Source: a virus. From it: a stretch of DNA of 45,476 nt. The stretch lies in IMG/VR virus record IMGVR_UViG_3300046466_000354, positions 1 to 45,476 of that record; one strand, given 5' to 3'. Position 1 is the first letter of the stretch. Every line of letters starts with the position of its first letter. The translations under genes and the position numbers were made by a program. The notes under the pieces were generated by a model that saw only the letters and a list, made by a program, of their open reading frames with translations, did not search any database and was not told the DNA's origin. This document shows positions 6,279-15,251 of this stretch, in pieces.

Positions 6279-6304
6279 GGTGCTCTGCCAAGGGGCGGCG
6301 CACC
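6279..6304 (+). promoter_or_regulatory. Strong hairpin 25 bp before the first late gene
   Basis: GGTGC/GCACC and CTGCC/GGCGG stack with one T-C mismatch around an AAGG tetraloop. An AT-rich stretch and ATG at 6329 follow, with no T-run, so it is not a terminator. It could protect the mRNA 5' end, serve as a processing site, or be a polymerase signal. Confidence 0.55.
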
Positions 6305-6328
6305 TAATTATTAATTAATATTATTATT

Positions 6329-6535
6329 ATGCCTACTATAGATAACATATATAAACAGTTAATAGAAGAAACTCAGGAAAAAATTAACCTGTTTGCTATT
6401 AACAACAATAGACATGGACAACAAACACAAATTGAAGTACTAAATGCTGTTAAAATGTTGTATGAAGCTCACAAAAAAGCTTCTACTAAGAAAACTTCAA
6501 CTAAAAAGACTGTAAAAACAGCTAAAAAAGACTAG
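6329..6535 (+). CDS. Small basic helical protein, first late gene (68 aa)
   Basis: The product has a helical N-terminal half (IDNIYKQLIEETQEKI) and a Lys/Thr/Ser-rich C-terminal tail (KKTSTKKTVKTAKKD) of the kind that binds nucleic acid nonspecifically. ATG follows an AT-rich ATTATTATT leader without Shine-Dalgarno. It ends one base before the TTG start of the terminase small subunit. It may assist DNA packaging or be a minor DNA-binding protein; no family is recognised. Confidence 0.7.
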   Translation: MPTIDNIYKQLIEETQEKINLFAINNNRHGQQTQIEVLNAVKMLYEAHKKASTKKTSTKKTVKTAKKD

Positions 6536-6536
6536 T

Positions 6537-7382
6537 TTGGAAACTATTAAGAGAAAATTTCGAAAAAAAAATATCTCTTGCCCTATTTATACCCCAGATG
6601 AGGTAAAAGAAGTACAAAAAACAGGTATATCTTTTATTCATTGGCAGAAAGCTAGAAAAAAGGGTGAATATGTAGTTGATGACGCTGGTTATGGAAGCAA
6701 AGTACTAGATGTTATGGGCCCCTACGGGCCCAATGGCAAACCTAAAACACGTTATGTAGTATATTTAGCATATTGTAGAGCATTTACTCCATCAAGAATG
6801 CTAATAAACTATGAAAACTATAAAGGAAAAGGTGATTATTACTCTACTATGGCTGATGACTGGGCAGGTAGAGAGAAAAAAAATAAACGTACTAAACAGG
6901 CTGTATCATTATATGCCTCGGTTATGCTTGAAAAAGGTAGGGCTACAGAAGAAGACCTAGAAATAATAGGCCGTATATACCGACCTGATCAAAAAGAACC
7001 TAAAAAGACGTTTAAAAGATTACTTAAGAACCATAAAATAAAAATGATGGTAGCAGAAGAGCTAAAAAAACTACTTAGTGAACATGGTATAACAGAGGGA
7101 GAAGTTATATCTAACTATAAAAACATTATGGAGGATGCCTATAATAACCGTCAGTTTGGCGTAGCTAAGAATGTAAATGATATATTTGCAAAAATGCTAC
7201 ATATGGATGGCGGTACAGTACCTAATAAACCTGCATTAACTGGCGCTACTGCTGATGACGATTTAGCTGCCTTACTTCCTTCTGATGAATCAGTAGATTC
7301 TATGGAGGAAATGGATGATTCTGAGTTTATAATAGAAAATACCGAAGAAAACTTTGTTTATGAGCCAAAATCAGACTACTAA
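6537..7382 (+). CDS. terS: Putative terminase small subunit
   Basis: The 281-aa product is in the standard position just before the large terminase. Residues about 120-225 are helical and carry the spacing typical of phage terminase small subunits (LLSEHGITEGEV, then a helix and FGVAKNVNDIFAKML), the part usually involved in oligomerisation. The N-terminal 110 residues are mixed and basic. The C-terminus is very acidic (DDSEFIIENTEE), possibly the contact to the large subunit. The start is TTG at 6537, directly after the upstream TAG; the first in-frame ATG lies far inside. A GGGCCC-CTAC-GGGCCC stem-loop lies at 6716-6731. Confidence 0.7.
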   Translation: METIKRKFRKKNISCPIYTPDEVKEVQKTGISFIHWQKARKKGEYVVDDAGYGSKVLDVMGPYGPNGKPKTRYVVYLAYCRAFTPSRMLINYENYKGKGDYYSTMADDWAGREKKNKRTKQAVSLYASVMLEKGRATEEDLEIIGRIYRPDQKEPKKTFKRLLKNHKIKMMVAEELKKLLSEHGITEGEVISNYKNIMEDAYNNRQFGVAKNVNDIFAKMLHMDGGTVPNKPALTGATADDDLAALLPSDESVDSMEEMDDSEFIIENTEENFVYEPKSDY

Positions 7383-7602
7383 AAAACCTTCCTGTTGGAA
7401 TTGCAAGTACATGCATAGAAGTAATACTAGAAATGTAAGTACATATGAATGCATGAACACAGATTCTAGAAAATACTTAAAAAGTAAAGGATATGACTAT
7501 ATTCCTGAGGCAGTTATGTTAAGAGGATGCAGTAAATGGGTTGATTACATGACTAAAGACAGTAAAAAACCTAAAGAAGATAATCAAAGAGGAATGTTTT
7601 GA
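7354..7602 (+). CDS. Small Cys-rich zinc-ribbon-like protein
   Basis: The 82-aa product has CWNCKYM, then YECMN, then GCSKW, four cysteines spaced as in small zinc-binding folds. It sits between the two terminase genes, overlapping the small subunit by 29 bp and the TTG start of the large subunit by 4 bp. A second Met at 7360 is an equally good start. A role with the packaging motor is suggested by position only. Confidence 0.65.
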   Translation: MFMSQNQTTKKPSCWNCKYMHRSNTRNVSTYECMNTDSRKYLKSKGYDYIPEAVMLRGCSKWVDYMTKDSKKPKEDNQRGMF

Positions 7603-9170
7603 GTGTTCGTCAAAAATTAATGGATCAGTTCTCCAAAGACATACTGTTTTTTGGAAAGACAATACGCCCAAAAATATTTGAAGTGCAATCTCCTAAGTTT
7701 CATAAAGAAATAGCGGCGCACTTGCGCCGACAAGAGTATCAATTTATGAATATTATAGCTCCTCGTGGTTTTGCTAAAAGTACGCTGGTAGCTTTTATGT
7801 ATGTATTATGGCATATGTTTGTAGAAGACTACGCTAATAAAAGAAAACAACAGCCTAAAGTCGTTGTATTAGTATCTAAGTCTAGGCCTCACTCTATAAA
7901 CCTGTTGTCTACTATAAAAAATGCGTTAGAACACAGCCCTAATTTTAAACGAATATTTGGATATTGGGGTGAACATAGCGCTAGAATATGGCGGGAAGAT
8001 ATGATTGTACTAAAAAATGGTACAACTATTGTGTGTAGAGGTATGGGTACGCAAATACGTGGCATAAATGTCGACTCTATGAGGCCTACATTAGTGGTTC
8101 TTGATGATGCGGAAGATGAAGAAAATACTAAAACAGACATGGCCATAGACCGAAACCGACGATGGTTTCTACAAGCGTTAGTGCCTATGATAAAAAGAAC
8201 GCATCCTAGAGGCAGAATAGTAAACATTGGTACACCACAACATCAATCTTGTTTGGTATATACGCTAAAAAATATGCCTAAAATGTGGAAGACGTTGCAT
8301 TACAGTGCTATAATAGAAGAAGAAGGGCAAAAGCCTAGATCTATATGGCCAGAAATGATGAGTTTAAAAGATTTAAATACCCTTAGAGATGAAATGGAAA
8401 AGATTGGTAAGTCTTCTTCTTTTTACAGAGAGTATATGTGTCAGGTAGTTGGGGACAATGATAGTCTTGTAAACTCAGAACAGTTACGATTTTGGGATGG
8501 ATCTGTACACCGTAGCCCTGGTGGGCGTTGGGCAATAAATGTTACACACAAGGGTATAACGGGTGATGAAAAATTAGAAAAATCAGAGTCTGTTCCTGTA
8601 TTTGTATTTATGGGGGTTGACCCTGCGTCAACATTGTCTACTCGAAGTGACTTTAGTGTAATATTTATTATAGGCGTTGACGCCGATAAGAACATATACT
8701 GTTTAGACTATTTTAGAAAACGTGTAAAACCAATGCAGTTAGCACACGCTATTATAGAAAAGTTTGAAACGTGGCAACCTGAGCGAACTAGAATAGAAAG
8801 CGTTGGTTACCAGGATATGATTAGAGATTATCTTAGAACAGAATACCAAGAATATATACCTGGTTTAGAAATAAAACATAGCCCTAGAAGTTCTAAATCA
8901 CATAGGTTAGAAAGCCTGCAGCCCATGTTTGCAAGAAACAAAGTATTTCTAAAGAAAAACATGCATGAATTTTGGGATGAACTACTACTTTATCCTAGAG
9001 CTGCGCACGATGATACGCTCGATGGTTTTTATTATGCGCAATTAAAATGTTACGGACCTACTGAAGGAACATCTTATGTTGAGCGTCAACATATGGATAA
9101 TGAGCTTAAACACTATGATTTTCACTATGAAGAAGAAAATGCATCTACAGATGATTGGCTTCTTGCGTAA
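7599..9170 (+). CDS. terL: Terminase large subunit
   Basis: This is the ATPase-nuclease that cuts and pumps DNA into the prohead. The ATPase domain shows a Walker A-like APRGFAKST (residues 54-62) and Walker B VVLDDAED (Asp169-Asp170 region). The RNase H-like nuclease domain starts near FMGVDPAST (Asp341), with Asp351 in SDFSVIF and the late HDDTLDG acidic site near the C-terminus. Its 523 aa is normal for the family. The start is probably TTG at 7599, overlapping the upstream stop; ATG at 7620 is the alternative and loses seven residues. Copy C of the tagged hairpin is inside the gene at 7701-7729. The family would point to headful packaging, in line with a circularly closing map, but this is not proven. 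Confidence 0.95.
   Translation: MSVRQKLMDQFSKDILFFGKTIRPKIFEVQSPKFHKEIAAHLRRQEYQFMNIIAPRGFAKSTLVAFMYVLWHMFVEDYANKRKQQPKVVVLVSKSRPHSINLLSTIKNALEHSPNFKRIFGYWGEHSARIWREDMIVLKNGTTIVCRGMGTQIRGINVDSMRPTLVVLDDAEDEENTKTDMAIDRNRRWFLQALVPMIKRTHPRGRIVNIGTPQHQSCLVYTLKNMPKMWKTLHYSAIIEEEGQKPRSIWPEMMSLKDLNTLRDEMEKIGKSSSFYREYMCQVVGDNDSLVNSEQLRFWDGSVHRSPGGRWAINVTHKGITGDEKLEKSESVPVFVFMGVDPASTLSTRSDFSVIFIIGVDADKNIYCLDYFRKRVKPMQLAHAIIEKFETWQPERTRIESVGYQDMIRDYLRTEYQEYIPGLEIKHSPRSSKSHRLESLQPMFARNKVFLKKNMHEFWDELLLYPRAAHDDTLDGFYYAQLKCYGPTEGTSYVERQHMDNELKHYDFHYEEENASTDDWLLA
7701..7729 (+). promoter_or_regulatory. Tagged GC-rich hairpin element, copy C
   Basis: CATAAAGAA (7701-7709) is followed after four bases by a perfect 6-bp stem CGGCGC/GCGCCG with loop ACTT. 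Same tag and stem type as copies A and B, but on the plus strand inside terL. The shared 9-mer next to a GC hairpin in three unrelated coding contexts is the evidence. Confidence 0.4.
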
Positions 9171-9197
9171 TACTAAAAAAAAGACGTAATTTCAAAT

Positions 9198-11396
9198 ATG
9201 AAATATAATAAGAGGTCAGGAACATACGGTTACAGTGAAAAACACCCAGAACTGTTTAATGAAGAGCTATGGAGAGAGTATAGTTCTGCCCAGTTAGAAT
9301 GGAAAACAGGCGCTGATGAAAACGAAATGTTCTCAGCAGGCGTGCAATGGACTGAAAATCAAATTGATTTATTAAAAAAGCGTGGTCAGGGCGCCGTAGT
9401 CATAAACGCTATTACATGGGCTACCGAGCAGCTCAAGGCCATGCTTACTGCTAACAAGCCTAGATTTTCTGCTACAGCTAGAGAAGACTCTGATAGAAAG
9501 ATGGCTGCTGTATTTACAAATCTTATGCAGTATATGTGGCAGATATCTGATGGTAACTCAGAATTAAAACAAGCGGTGCAAGATTATGCTGTTATGGGTC
9601 GTGGTGTTTTGTATACGTATGTTGATCCTTATGCCAATAGTGGGCGTGGTGAAGTTAAGTTTAAAAGTATTGACCCTAGGGATGTGTATCCTGACCCGAA
9701 TACAAAAGATTATTTATGGAGAGACGCAGCGCATTGCCTGTTAGTATCGTATAAAACAGAAGATCAAATACTTAACATGTACCCTGAATTTGATATGAAG
9801 GGTGCAATGCCGCATGACGAGGAAAGGACAAATGATTCTAATAGAGTACCTCAACAAAATCAAGTATTTTCAGGAGATGTAGACGATGCTAATGTAAGTA
9901 TATATAGGATTATAGACCGATATACTAAAGGGCAAGTCAAAGTTCATCACATCATGGACCCGTATGCGAATGAAGAATACGAAATGATGGAAGATGAGTA
10001 TAAAGAATATATTAAAAAGCCAGCCATAAGTATGGGTGGCACAATAATGACTGAAGATTCTGAGGTTAAGAATGCATTAACAACAATAAATAGCACTGGT
10101 AATTTAGAAGCCACTGGACCTGATACGTATCTATATCAAGCTGACCCACAAATGAATCCTGAAACAGGAGAGATGGTAGAGTCTCAACCTGTAATGGTTA
10201 GCGTAATGAATATAGAAACTTTAATAAACAATGGCACTATTGCTGACCGAAAAATAATGGTTACCAGGGTACACCAATGCATTACTATTGGTGATAAATT
10301 ATTGTACAAAGGATACCTGCCCACATCGGAATATCCAATTGTTCCATTAAATAATATGTGGAACAGGACTCCTTATCCTATTTCTGACGTTACCATGGTT
10401 AGAAGCCTGCAGGAAATGATAAACAAACTAAATAGTTTGATTGTTGCTAATGCCGCATCTTCCACTAACCAAAAAGTTTTACTACCTAGGGGTTCTCAAG
10501 ATAAATCTAGGATAGAGGCTGAGCTTAACAAGTCTGGATCTACCGTTATTGAGTATGATGCAGATATAGGTACTCCCGTTATATTTGGTGCACAATCTTT
10601 TCCTAATGCATTATTTAGCCAAGTACAAATGTATGTTCAAATGATAGAACGACAATTTGGTATTTACGCTATTATGCAGGGTGACGCATCGGTGGCACCT
10701 CAAACATTCAAGGGCACTATAGCCATGGATGAGTTTGGTCAACGCAGGATAAAAAGCAAAAAAGATGATATGGAGTCTAGTATCAATCAGCTTGCTAAGG
10801 TTATGCTTGATTATGCTAGATCTGTGTATAAAGAAGAAAAAATTATACGTATAGTAGAGCCGAATAACGCAGTTACAGAAGTAGCTATGAACTCTATAAA
10901 GTATGATGATTTAGGTAGGGAGATATCTAAGTTTAATGATATAAGCCAAGGTGTTTACGATATTATTGTAGTTGGTGGGTCTACACTTCCCTCTAACCGA
11001 TATGCTCAAATGGAGTATTACATGGAGATGTATAAAAATGGACTTATTGACCAAGTAGAGGTTCTTAAGAAAAGTGAAGTTGTTGATGTTGAGGGTGTGC
11101 TTGAACGATTTGGTTACATTAGGCAGCTTGAGGGTCAAATGCAACAACTACAAGAAGAGGTTAAAAAATTACGTGGTGACCTACAGACAGCCGAAAGAGA
11201 AGAGGTACACGCTAAGAAAAGACTTGAGGTTGAAAAGTTTGCTTCTGGTCTTGATTCTATTAAAAATAGAGCTGATGCTTCTAGGGCTATACAAGAAATG
11301 CAAATGAAGCAAGATATTGAAAAACTAACTGCTATTCCTTCTGGAACCCAAAGTCCTATGGACTTGCTGGGGCTAGAACAGAATGAGCAACAATAA
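9198..11396 (+). CDS. Portal (head-tail connector) protein
   Basis: The 732-aa protein directly follows terL and precedes the scaffold and capsid genes. The region around residues 380-520 has typical portal features: SEYPIVPLNNMWN, a long helix with PISDVTMVRSLQEMINKLNS, and the later QRRIKSKKDDMESS helix. The C-terminal 110 residues form a coiled coil (repeated Glu/Lys/Gln heptads), as in the barrel of large podovirus portals. In the virion it is a dodecamer at one vertex through which DNA enters and leaves. ATG at 9198 has an A-rich leader, 27 bp after terL. Confidence 0.88.
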   Translation: MKYNKRSGTYGYSEKHPELFNEELWREYSSAQLEWKTGADENEMFSAGVQWTENQIDLLKKRGQGAVVINAITWATEQLKAMLTANKPRFSATAREDSDRKMAAVFTNLMQYMWQISDGNSELKQAVQDYAVMGRGVLYTYVDPYANSGRGEVKFKSIDPRDVYPDPNTKDYLWRDAAHCLLVSYKTEDQILNMYPEFDMKGAMPHDEERTNDSNRVPQQNQVFSGDVDDANVSIYRIIDRYTKGQVKVHHIMDPYANEEYEMMEDEYKEYIKKPAISMGGTIMTEDSEVKNALTTINSTGNLEATGPDTYLYQADPQMNPETGEMVESQPVMVSVMNIETLINNGTIADRKIMVTRVHQCITIGDKLLYKGYLPTSEYPIVPLNNMWNRTPYPISDVTMVRSLQEMINKLNSLIVANAASSTNQKVLLPRGSQDKSRIEAELNKSGSTVIEYDADIGTPVIFGAQSFPNALFSQVQMYVQMIERQFGIYAIMQGDASVAPQTFKGTIAMDEFGQRRIKSKKDDMESSINQLAKVMLDYARSVYKEEKIIRIVEPNNAVTEVAMNSIKYDDLGREISKFNDISQGVYDIIVVGGSTLPSNRYAQMEYYMEMYKNGLIDQVEVLKKSEVVDVEGVLERFGYIRQLEGQMQQLQEEVKKLRGDLQTAEREEVHAKKRLEVEKFASGLDSIKNRADASRAIQEMQMKQDIEKLTAIPSGTQSPMDLLGLEQNEQQ

Positions 11397-11414
11397 TAAC
11401 TAATAATTTATCTT

Positions 11415-12341
11415 ATGGATAATACCAACACACAAGTATCTGATGCTGCAAGTTCAGGAAATTTTTTAAGCATGTTCAACGAATCTGCTGGAGATACTCC
11501 TGAGCCGACAATTGGAGAAGATGTGCAACTCACTTCCCCTGAAACTATTGATATAGCGAAATCTGAACAGGTTCCCGCAAAAGATTTGGATCAAGGTGGA
11601 AATACGGACAGTGGTATACAGGCTACTACTGAGGCTAAACAAGACCCAGAGCGTATGCAGTTCTGGCAATCAAGAGCTGATAAATATAAATCAGAACTTG
11701 ATGCTCTTAGGTCTCAGGAACCAGTGCTTAAATATTTGTCAGAAAATCCTGATAAAGCATCTCAAGTATATGATGTGCTTTTAGACAAGGGTTCCTCTGA
11801 ACAAGTAGGACCAAGTACTCCTGTACGACCTGACCGACCACAAAAGCCTGCAAACTACAACCACGAAGACGCTATTGCGGATCCTACTAGCGAATCGTTT
11901 AAGTATAAGCAGTCTATGGATGAATTCCAGCTACAACTTATTGAATATCAAGATGAGGTGACTTCATATAACGAAACAAAGCAACGCAACGAGCAAGCGA
12001 AAGCTGCTCAAGTACAACAACAGCAAAAGGCATTACAATCTGCTATGCAAGAAGCTGTATATGTACACGGTCTAGATATGAAGGATGCACAAGAATTTGT
12101 TTCTTGGGCGCAAAATCCTAATTATGGAATGGACACGCTTATTCAGGTATATAAAGCACAAAGAGGCGCTAATGCAGCGGCTCAAAATAAAGCTCAAACG
12201 ATAAATCAACGAGTGCAAGCTGTAGTTCCTCCTGTCGTCAATGGCAGTAATGTAAACGTACAGCAACAAGCAGAGCCTGAACCTACAGATGGCGAAGCTT
12301 TTATGGCAGGAATGTTTAATTATGCTAAAGGGCGGCGATAA
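11415..12341 (+). CDS. Capsid scaffolding protein
   Basis: The 308-aa product is acidic and low in complexity at the N-terminus, then mostly helical with long Gln-rich coiled-coil stretches (residues about 150-220). The last residues include KGRR, a basic tail of the sort scaffolds use to contact coat protein. Position between portal and major capsid genes is the classic place for a scaffold. No protease motif is seen, so it is probably a pure scaffold. It starts 18 bp after the portal gene. Confidence 0.78.
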   Translation: MDNTNTQVSDAASSGNFLSMFNESAGDTPEPTIGEDVQLTSPETIDIAKSEQVPAKDLDQGGNTDSGIQATTEAKQDPERMQFWQSRADKYKSELDALRSQEPVLKYLSENPDKASQVYDVLLDKGSSEQVGPSTPVRPDRPQKPANYNHEDAIADPTSESFKYKQSMDEFQLQLIEYQDEVTSYNETKQRNEQAKAAQVQQQQKALQSAMQEAVYVHGLDMKDAQEFVSWAQNPNYGMDTLIQVYKAQRGANAAAQNKAQTINQRVQAVVPPVVNGSNVNVQQQAEPEPTDGEAFMAGMFNYAKGRR

Positions 12342-12376
12342 CTATAATTCAAACACCAAACAAAAGGTGATTTAAA

Positions 12377-13702
12377 ATGGCTAAAGCGCTATCGACTGTC
12401 GCGGGTGGCAGTCAGGCTGGCATTTTGTTTGATGAACGCCGTGATTTCTATCTGCCTGATTCTTATACTAAAGAATTATGGACAGAAGTTACTCCATTCA
12501 TTACCATGGTTTCTAACCTTGGATATGATAAAGTAACTGATCCAGATTTCAAGATGTTCGAGCATCGTGCTGGTTTTATCCGACAACAAATGACTCTTGC
12601 TTCTGATGGAGGTAGTACCTGGACTTCTTCTGGAGCCCCTGGAGCAACAACAACCGTTACTATTGCTCCTGCTTCTAGCAAGGGTTTACCAACCGACGCT
12701 GCTGGCGACCATTTAGTGGGGCTAGTTGTAGAGGGTTATGCTGCTAATGGCAGTTTTCTTGGTGTAGCTCGTGTACAGAGTGTTTCTTCAAACAATCTTG
12801 TACTTGTTGCTCAAGGCAATCCTCAGGCTGCTAATAATAACTGTGTTGCTTTTGCTAACAGTGCTACGTTAGAAGTTATTGGCAACGCAATTGGTGAAGG
12901 TGAAGTATCTCCTGATGCTTTTTCTGATGAACTAGAAGTAGTGTTTAACTCTACTCAAATTATGCGTACTCCAGTAGAAGTAACTGGTACTCTACGTGAA
13001 GCTGCTCTGCGTGGCTACACTGATGAGTTAGCTCGTCTTCGTACTCAAAAATCTTATGAGCACAAGATTCAAAAAGAGCGAACTATGCTTCTTGGTGTAC
13101 GTGTTGGTGGTACTGGCATGGCTGCTGGAGATAACTTCTCTAGTATTCAAAACAATGCCAGTGGTAAGAAAATCCGTCAAACAATGGGTGCTCTTTCTAC
13201 TGTACTTAAGTATGGTAGCAGTAGTGCTTCTGCTGCGGAGCAAAATATCCACAGTCTTGCTGAAGCGTCAGCTGACTTTACAGATATTATGACTGTTTCC
13301 GAGAAAATTAGCCAATACTTACCATCTCGTGGTAGATTCCAGGTATATGCTTCTCGTGAGTGGGTTTCTTTCCTATCTGCTAAATTCCTAGCTAACAACA
13401 ACAGTGCTGGATTCCAAATCTTTAATAGTGAGAAAAATTCGTTTGGCTATAACATGAGCCTTCTTGTTACTCCTCACTGTGAATTGGAAATTTATCCAAC
13501 TCCTGTGTTACGGGACAATTACTCTAAGTACGCTATTGTGATTAATCCAGATGCGATTAGTCTTAAGAAGTACAGAGAGATGCGTTATAGCACAAACATC
13601 AAAACTGAAAACGGTTATGATGGTGTTAAAGATGAGTTCTTCTCTGATGAAGGGCTTTGCATGCAGTTACAAGAAACACATCACGTGTTGAAACTAACCT
13701 AA
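12377..13702 (+). CDS. Major capsid protein (HK97-fold candidate)
   Basis: The 441-aa protein follows the scaffold gene and precedes a strong terminator, as expected for the most abundant virion protein. Codon use is more GC-rich and regular than in its neighbours, a sign of high expression. The sequence begins with an N-terminal arm (ALSTVAGGSQAGILF) and ends with a strand-rich region (MRYSTNIKTENGYDGVKDEF) consistent with HK97-type coats. An Ala/Gly/Thr-rich insert at residues 80-110 could be a surface loop. The start has an AAAAGGTGA element before ATG, one of the better Shine-Dalgarno-like sites here. Confidence 0.88.
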   Translation: MAKALSTVAGGSQAGILFDERRDFYLPDSYTKELWTEVTPFITMVSNLGYDKVTDPDFKMFEHRAGFIRQQMTLASDGGSTWTSSGAPGATTTVTIAPASSKGLPTDAAGDHLVGLVVEGYAANGSFLGVARVQSVSSNNLVLVAQGNPQAANNNCVAFANSATLEVIGNAIGEGEVSPDAFSDELEVVFNSTQIMRTPVEVTGTLREAALRGYTDELARLRTQKSYEHKIQKERTMLLGVRVGGTGMAAGDNFSSIQNNASGKKIRQTMGALSTVLKYGSSSASAAEQNIHSLAEASADFTDIMTVSEKISQYLPSRGRFQVYASREWVSFLSAKFLANNNSAGFQIFNSEKNSFGYNMSLLVTPHCELEIYPTPVLRDNYSKYAIVINPDAISLKKYREMRYSTNIKTENGYDGVKDEFFSDEGLCMQLQETHHVLKLT

Positions 13703-13708
13703 TAATAT

Positions 13709-13734
13709 GGGGGGCCTCAAAGCCCCCCTATTTT
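13709..13734 (+). terminator. Intrinsic terminator after the major capsid gene
   Basis: GGGGGGC and GCCCCCC form a 7-bp stem with loop CTCAAA (13709-13728), followed by TATTTT. It begins 6 bp after the capsid stop. It is likely partial, giving more capsid mRNA than downstream mRNA. Confidence 0.85.
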
Positions 13735-13741
13735 AAATACT

Positions 13742-14662
13742 ATGGCTACATTACAAGCAAGAATAGAAGGGCATATTGGAACGGTAACAGAAACAGTTGC
13801 TATGAATTCCGCATTACAAGAAGCTGTAAATAATCTTGTTCAGGTACTTCCTGTAGACAAAGCCATGCAGTATACTACTGAAAAAACAGCTCAGGCGGGT
13901 ACGGGCATAGTTATATCAGGTAGAATATTCGATGTAAGAAATGATAATCAACCGTCAAGGCAAGTTTCTACATCTTTAGGTCAAAGAATAAAATCTGCTG
14001 GAAATACTACTATTTATAAATCTAGTGCAACATTTCCTGTTCATTGGGTATTTGGTGGAAAGGTATATGGTCATCCACAATCAGGAGGGGAAGATATAAT
14101 TGCATATGTTTTAGAGGCCCCGACAGTATCTGCTTCAGATAATAGTATCGCGGGACTACCACAAGGTACAGACGAGTTATCTATACTATATGCTTGTCAA
14201 CAAATATTATATAAAAGATTAAACGCACTTACAGTAACAGCTGTAGGGTCATTTCCTAATTTTGATTATTCAAGCGCCCTAGAAACATCATTAGTTAATT
14301 ATACTACATTGGTGCAAGGAACTATCGCAAACACTACAGATCAGCTTAATTTACAAAAACAATTTTCTGTTATATCTCAATTAATAGAAAACGAAGAAGA
14401 TGTAGAATTAGCTCAGGTTAGAATAGCAGAGGCTAATCAATATTTAGAAGGATTAAAAACTAAAGTTCAATCAGAGTCACAAACAGACACATCTGAACTA
14501 CAATCTGTTGTATCTGAGTTTCAGGCAAAGCTACAAGAATTTCAAGCAAACCAAAACGATTTGTTGTCACAGATACAATACTTTGGTAACTTGTATACAC
14601 AAAAACTACAACTCTTAACAGCATCAAATGACGGCGCAGAACTTAATAGAGCTGGTTCTTGA
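13742..14662 (+). CDS. Virion structural protein of unknown role (306 aa)
   Basis: The N-terminal 190 residues are mixed alpha/beta. Residues about 205-295 form a long coiled coil with many Gln, Glu and Leu. The gene lies between the capsid gene and the neck adaptor, where podoviruses encode head completion, head fibre or decoration proteins. No family is recognised. It overlaps the next gene by 35 bp. Confidence 0.7.
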   Translation: MATLQARIEGHIGTVTETVAMNSALQEAVNNLVQVLPVDKAMQYTTEKTAQAGTGIVISGRIFDVRNDNQPSRQVSTSLGQRIKSAGNTTIYKSSATFPVHWVFGGKVYGHPQSGGEDIIAYVLEAPTVSASDNSIAGLPQGTDELSILYACQQILYKRLNALTVTAVGSFPNFDYSSALETSLVNYTTLVQGTIANTTDQLNLQKQFSVISQLIENEEDVELAQVRIAEANQYLEGLKTKVQSESQTDTSELQSVVSEFQAKLQEFQANQNDLLSQIQYFGNLYTQKLQLLTASNDGAELNRAGS

Positions 14663-15251
14663 CGAATCACCACTTGAAAATGCAAGTATAGCTGAAATAT
14701 ATTTAGACAATGCTTTAAGAGAGTTTTGTGATAGAACAGGTATACTCAGATCAAGGGCTACATTTACTACATCAAATGAAAATTTAAGACCAACTCTTTC
14801 TGGTTTTCCTACTGATGTCATAAGAGTAAGGAGCGTAGATAAAGCTGGAGTAGAATTAGTTAATACTGTACAAACTAGTTATTTAAAACAAGATAATGGA
14901 TTTTGGTATATAGAATCTAATAACCCAATACAATTATATTTAGGGTTTTGGAATGGGTCTGAAGATAAAGCATTTGCAGCTTCTGAATCTTTTAACATGA
15001 TATATGAAAGGTATGCTAGAAAGTTTGCTACTGCATCTAATGGCAGCGAAGATTATCAACAAGAGCCAGAAATACCAGAAAGATTTCATGAGTGCTTAGT
15101 GCATAGAGCTTGTGAAAGAGCATTTAAATTAGTTCCTGAGGTTCGTTCATATCATCACTCTTTATGGAGAGACCAGGTAAAAGAAGGCAGAAAGTATGCT
15201 AATGCTAACAATACAGATGCCACATACAACGTTAAGATATATGAGTTATAA
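14628..15251 (+). CDS. Head-tail adaptor (neck) protein candidate
   Basis: The 207-aa protein has the helical adaptor pattern seen in podovirus neck proteins: an N-terminal helix (ENASIAEIYLDNALREF), a strand-rich centre (GFPTDVIRVRSV), and a C-terminal helix pair with FHECLVHRACERAF. Its place after the capsid module, before lysis and tail genes, fits a ring that joins portal and tail nozzle. It overlaps the upstream gene by 35 bp and the next by 1 bp. Confidence 0.65.
   Translation: MTAQNLIELVLDESPLENASIAEIYLDNALREFCDRTGILRSRATFTTSNENLRPTLSGFPTDVIRVRSVDKAGVELVNTVQTSYLKQDNGFWYIESNNPIQLYLGFWNGSEDKAFAASESFNMIYERYARKFATASNGSEDYQQEPEIPERFHECLVHRACERAFKLVPEVRSYHHSLWRDQVKEGRKYANANNTDATYNVKIYEL

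Larger units (their letters stand above)
5948..6328 (+). other. Structured non-coding leader before the late operon
   Basis: No gene is visible in these 381 bases. Several pairings can be drawn: CCTAC/GTAGG with ACCAA/TTGGT (6058-6100); AGAGGT/ACCTCT (6132-6151); and CTCACT/AGTGAG in 6219-6251. ACCAA occurs twice (6067-6071 and 6104-6108) and both copies can pair with TTGGT at 6090-6094, giving mutually exclusive folds. A weak promoter-like pair, TTG at 6172 and TAGATTTA at 6195, precedes the late genes. It is probably a regulatory 5' leader, an RNA, or part of the replication origin. No tRNA cloverleaf is seen. Confidence 0.5.
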
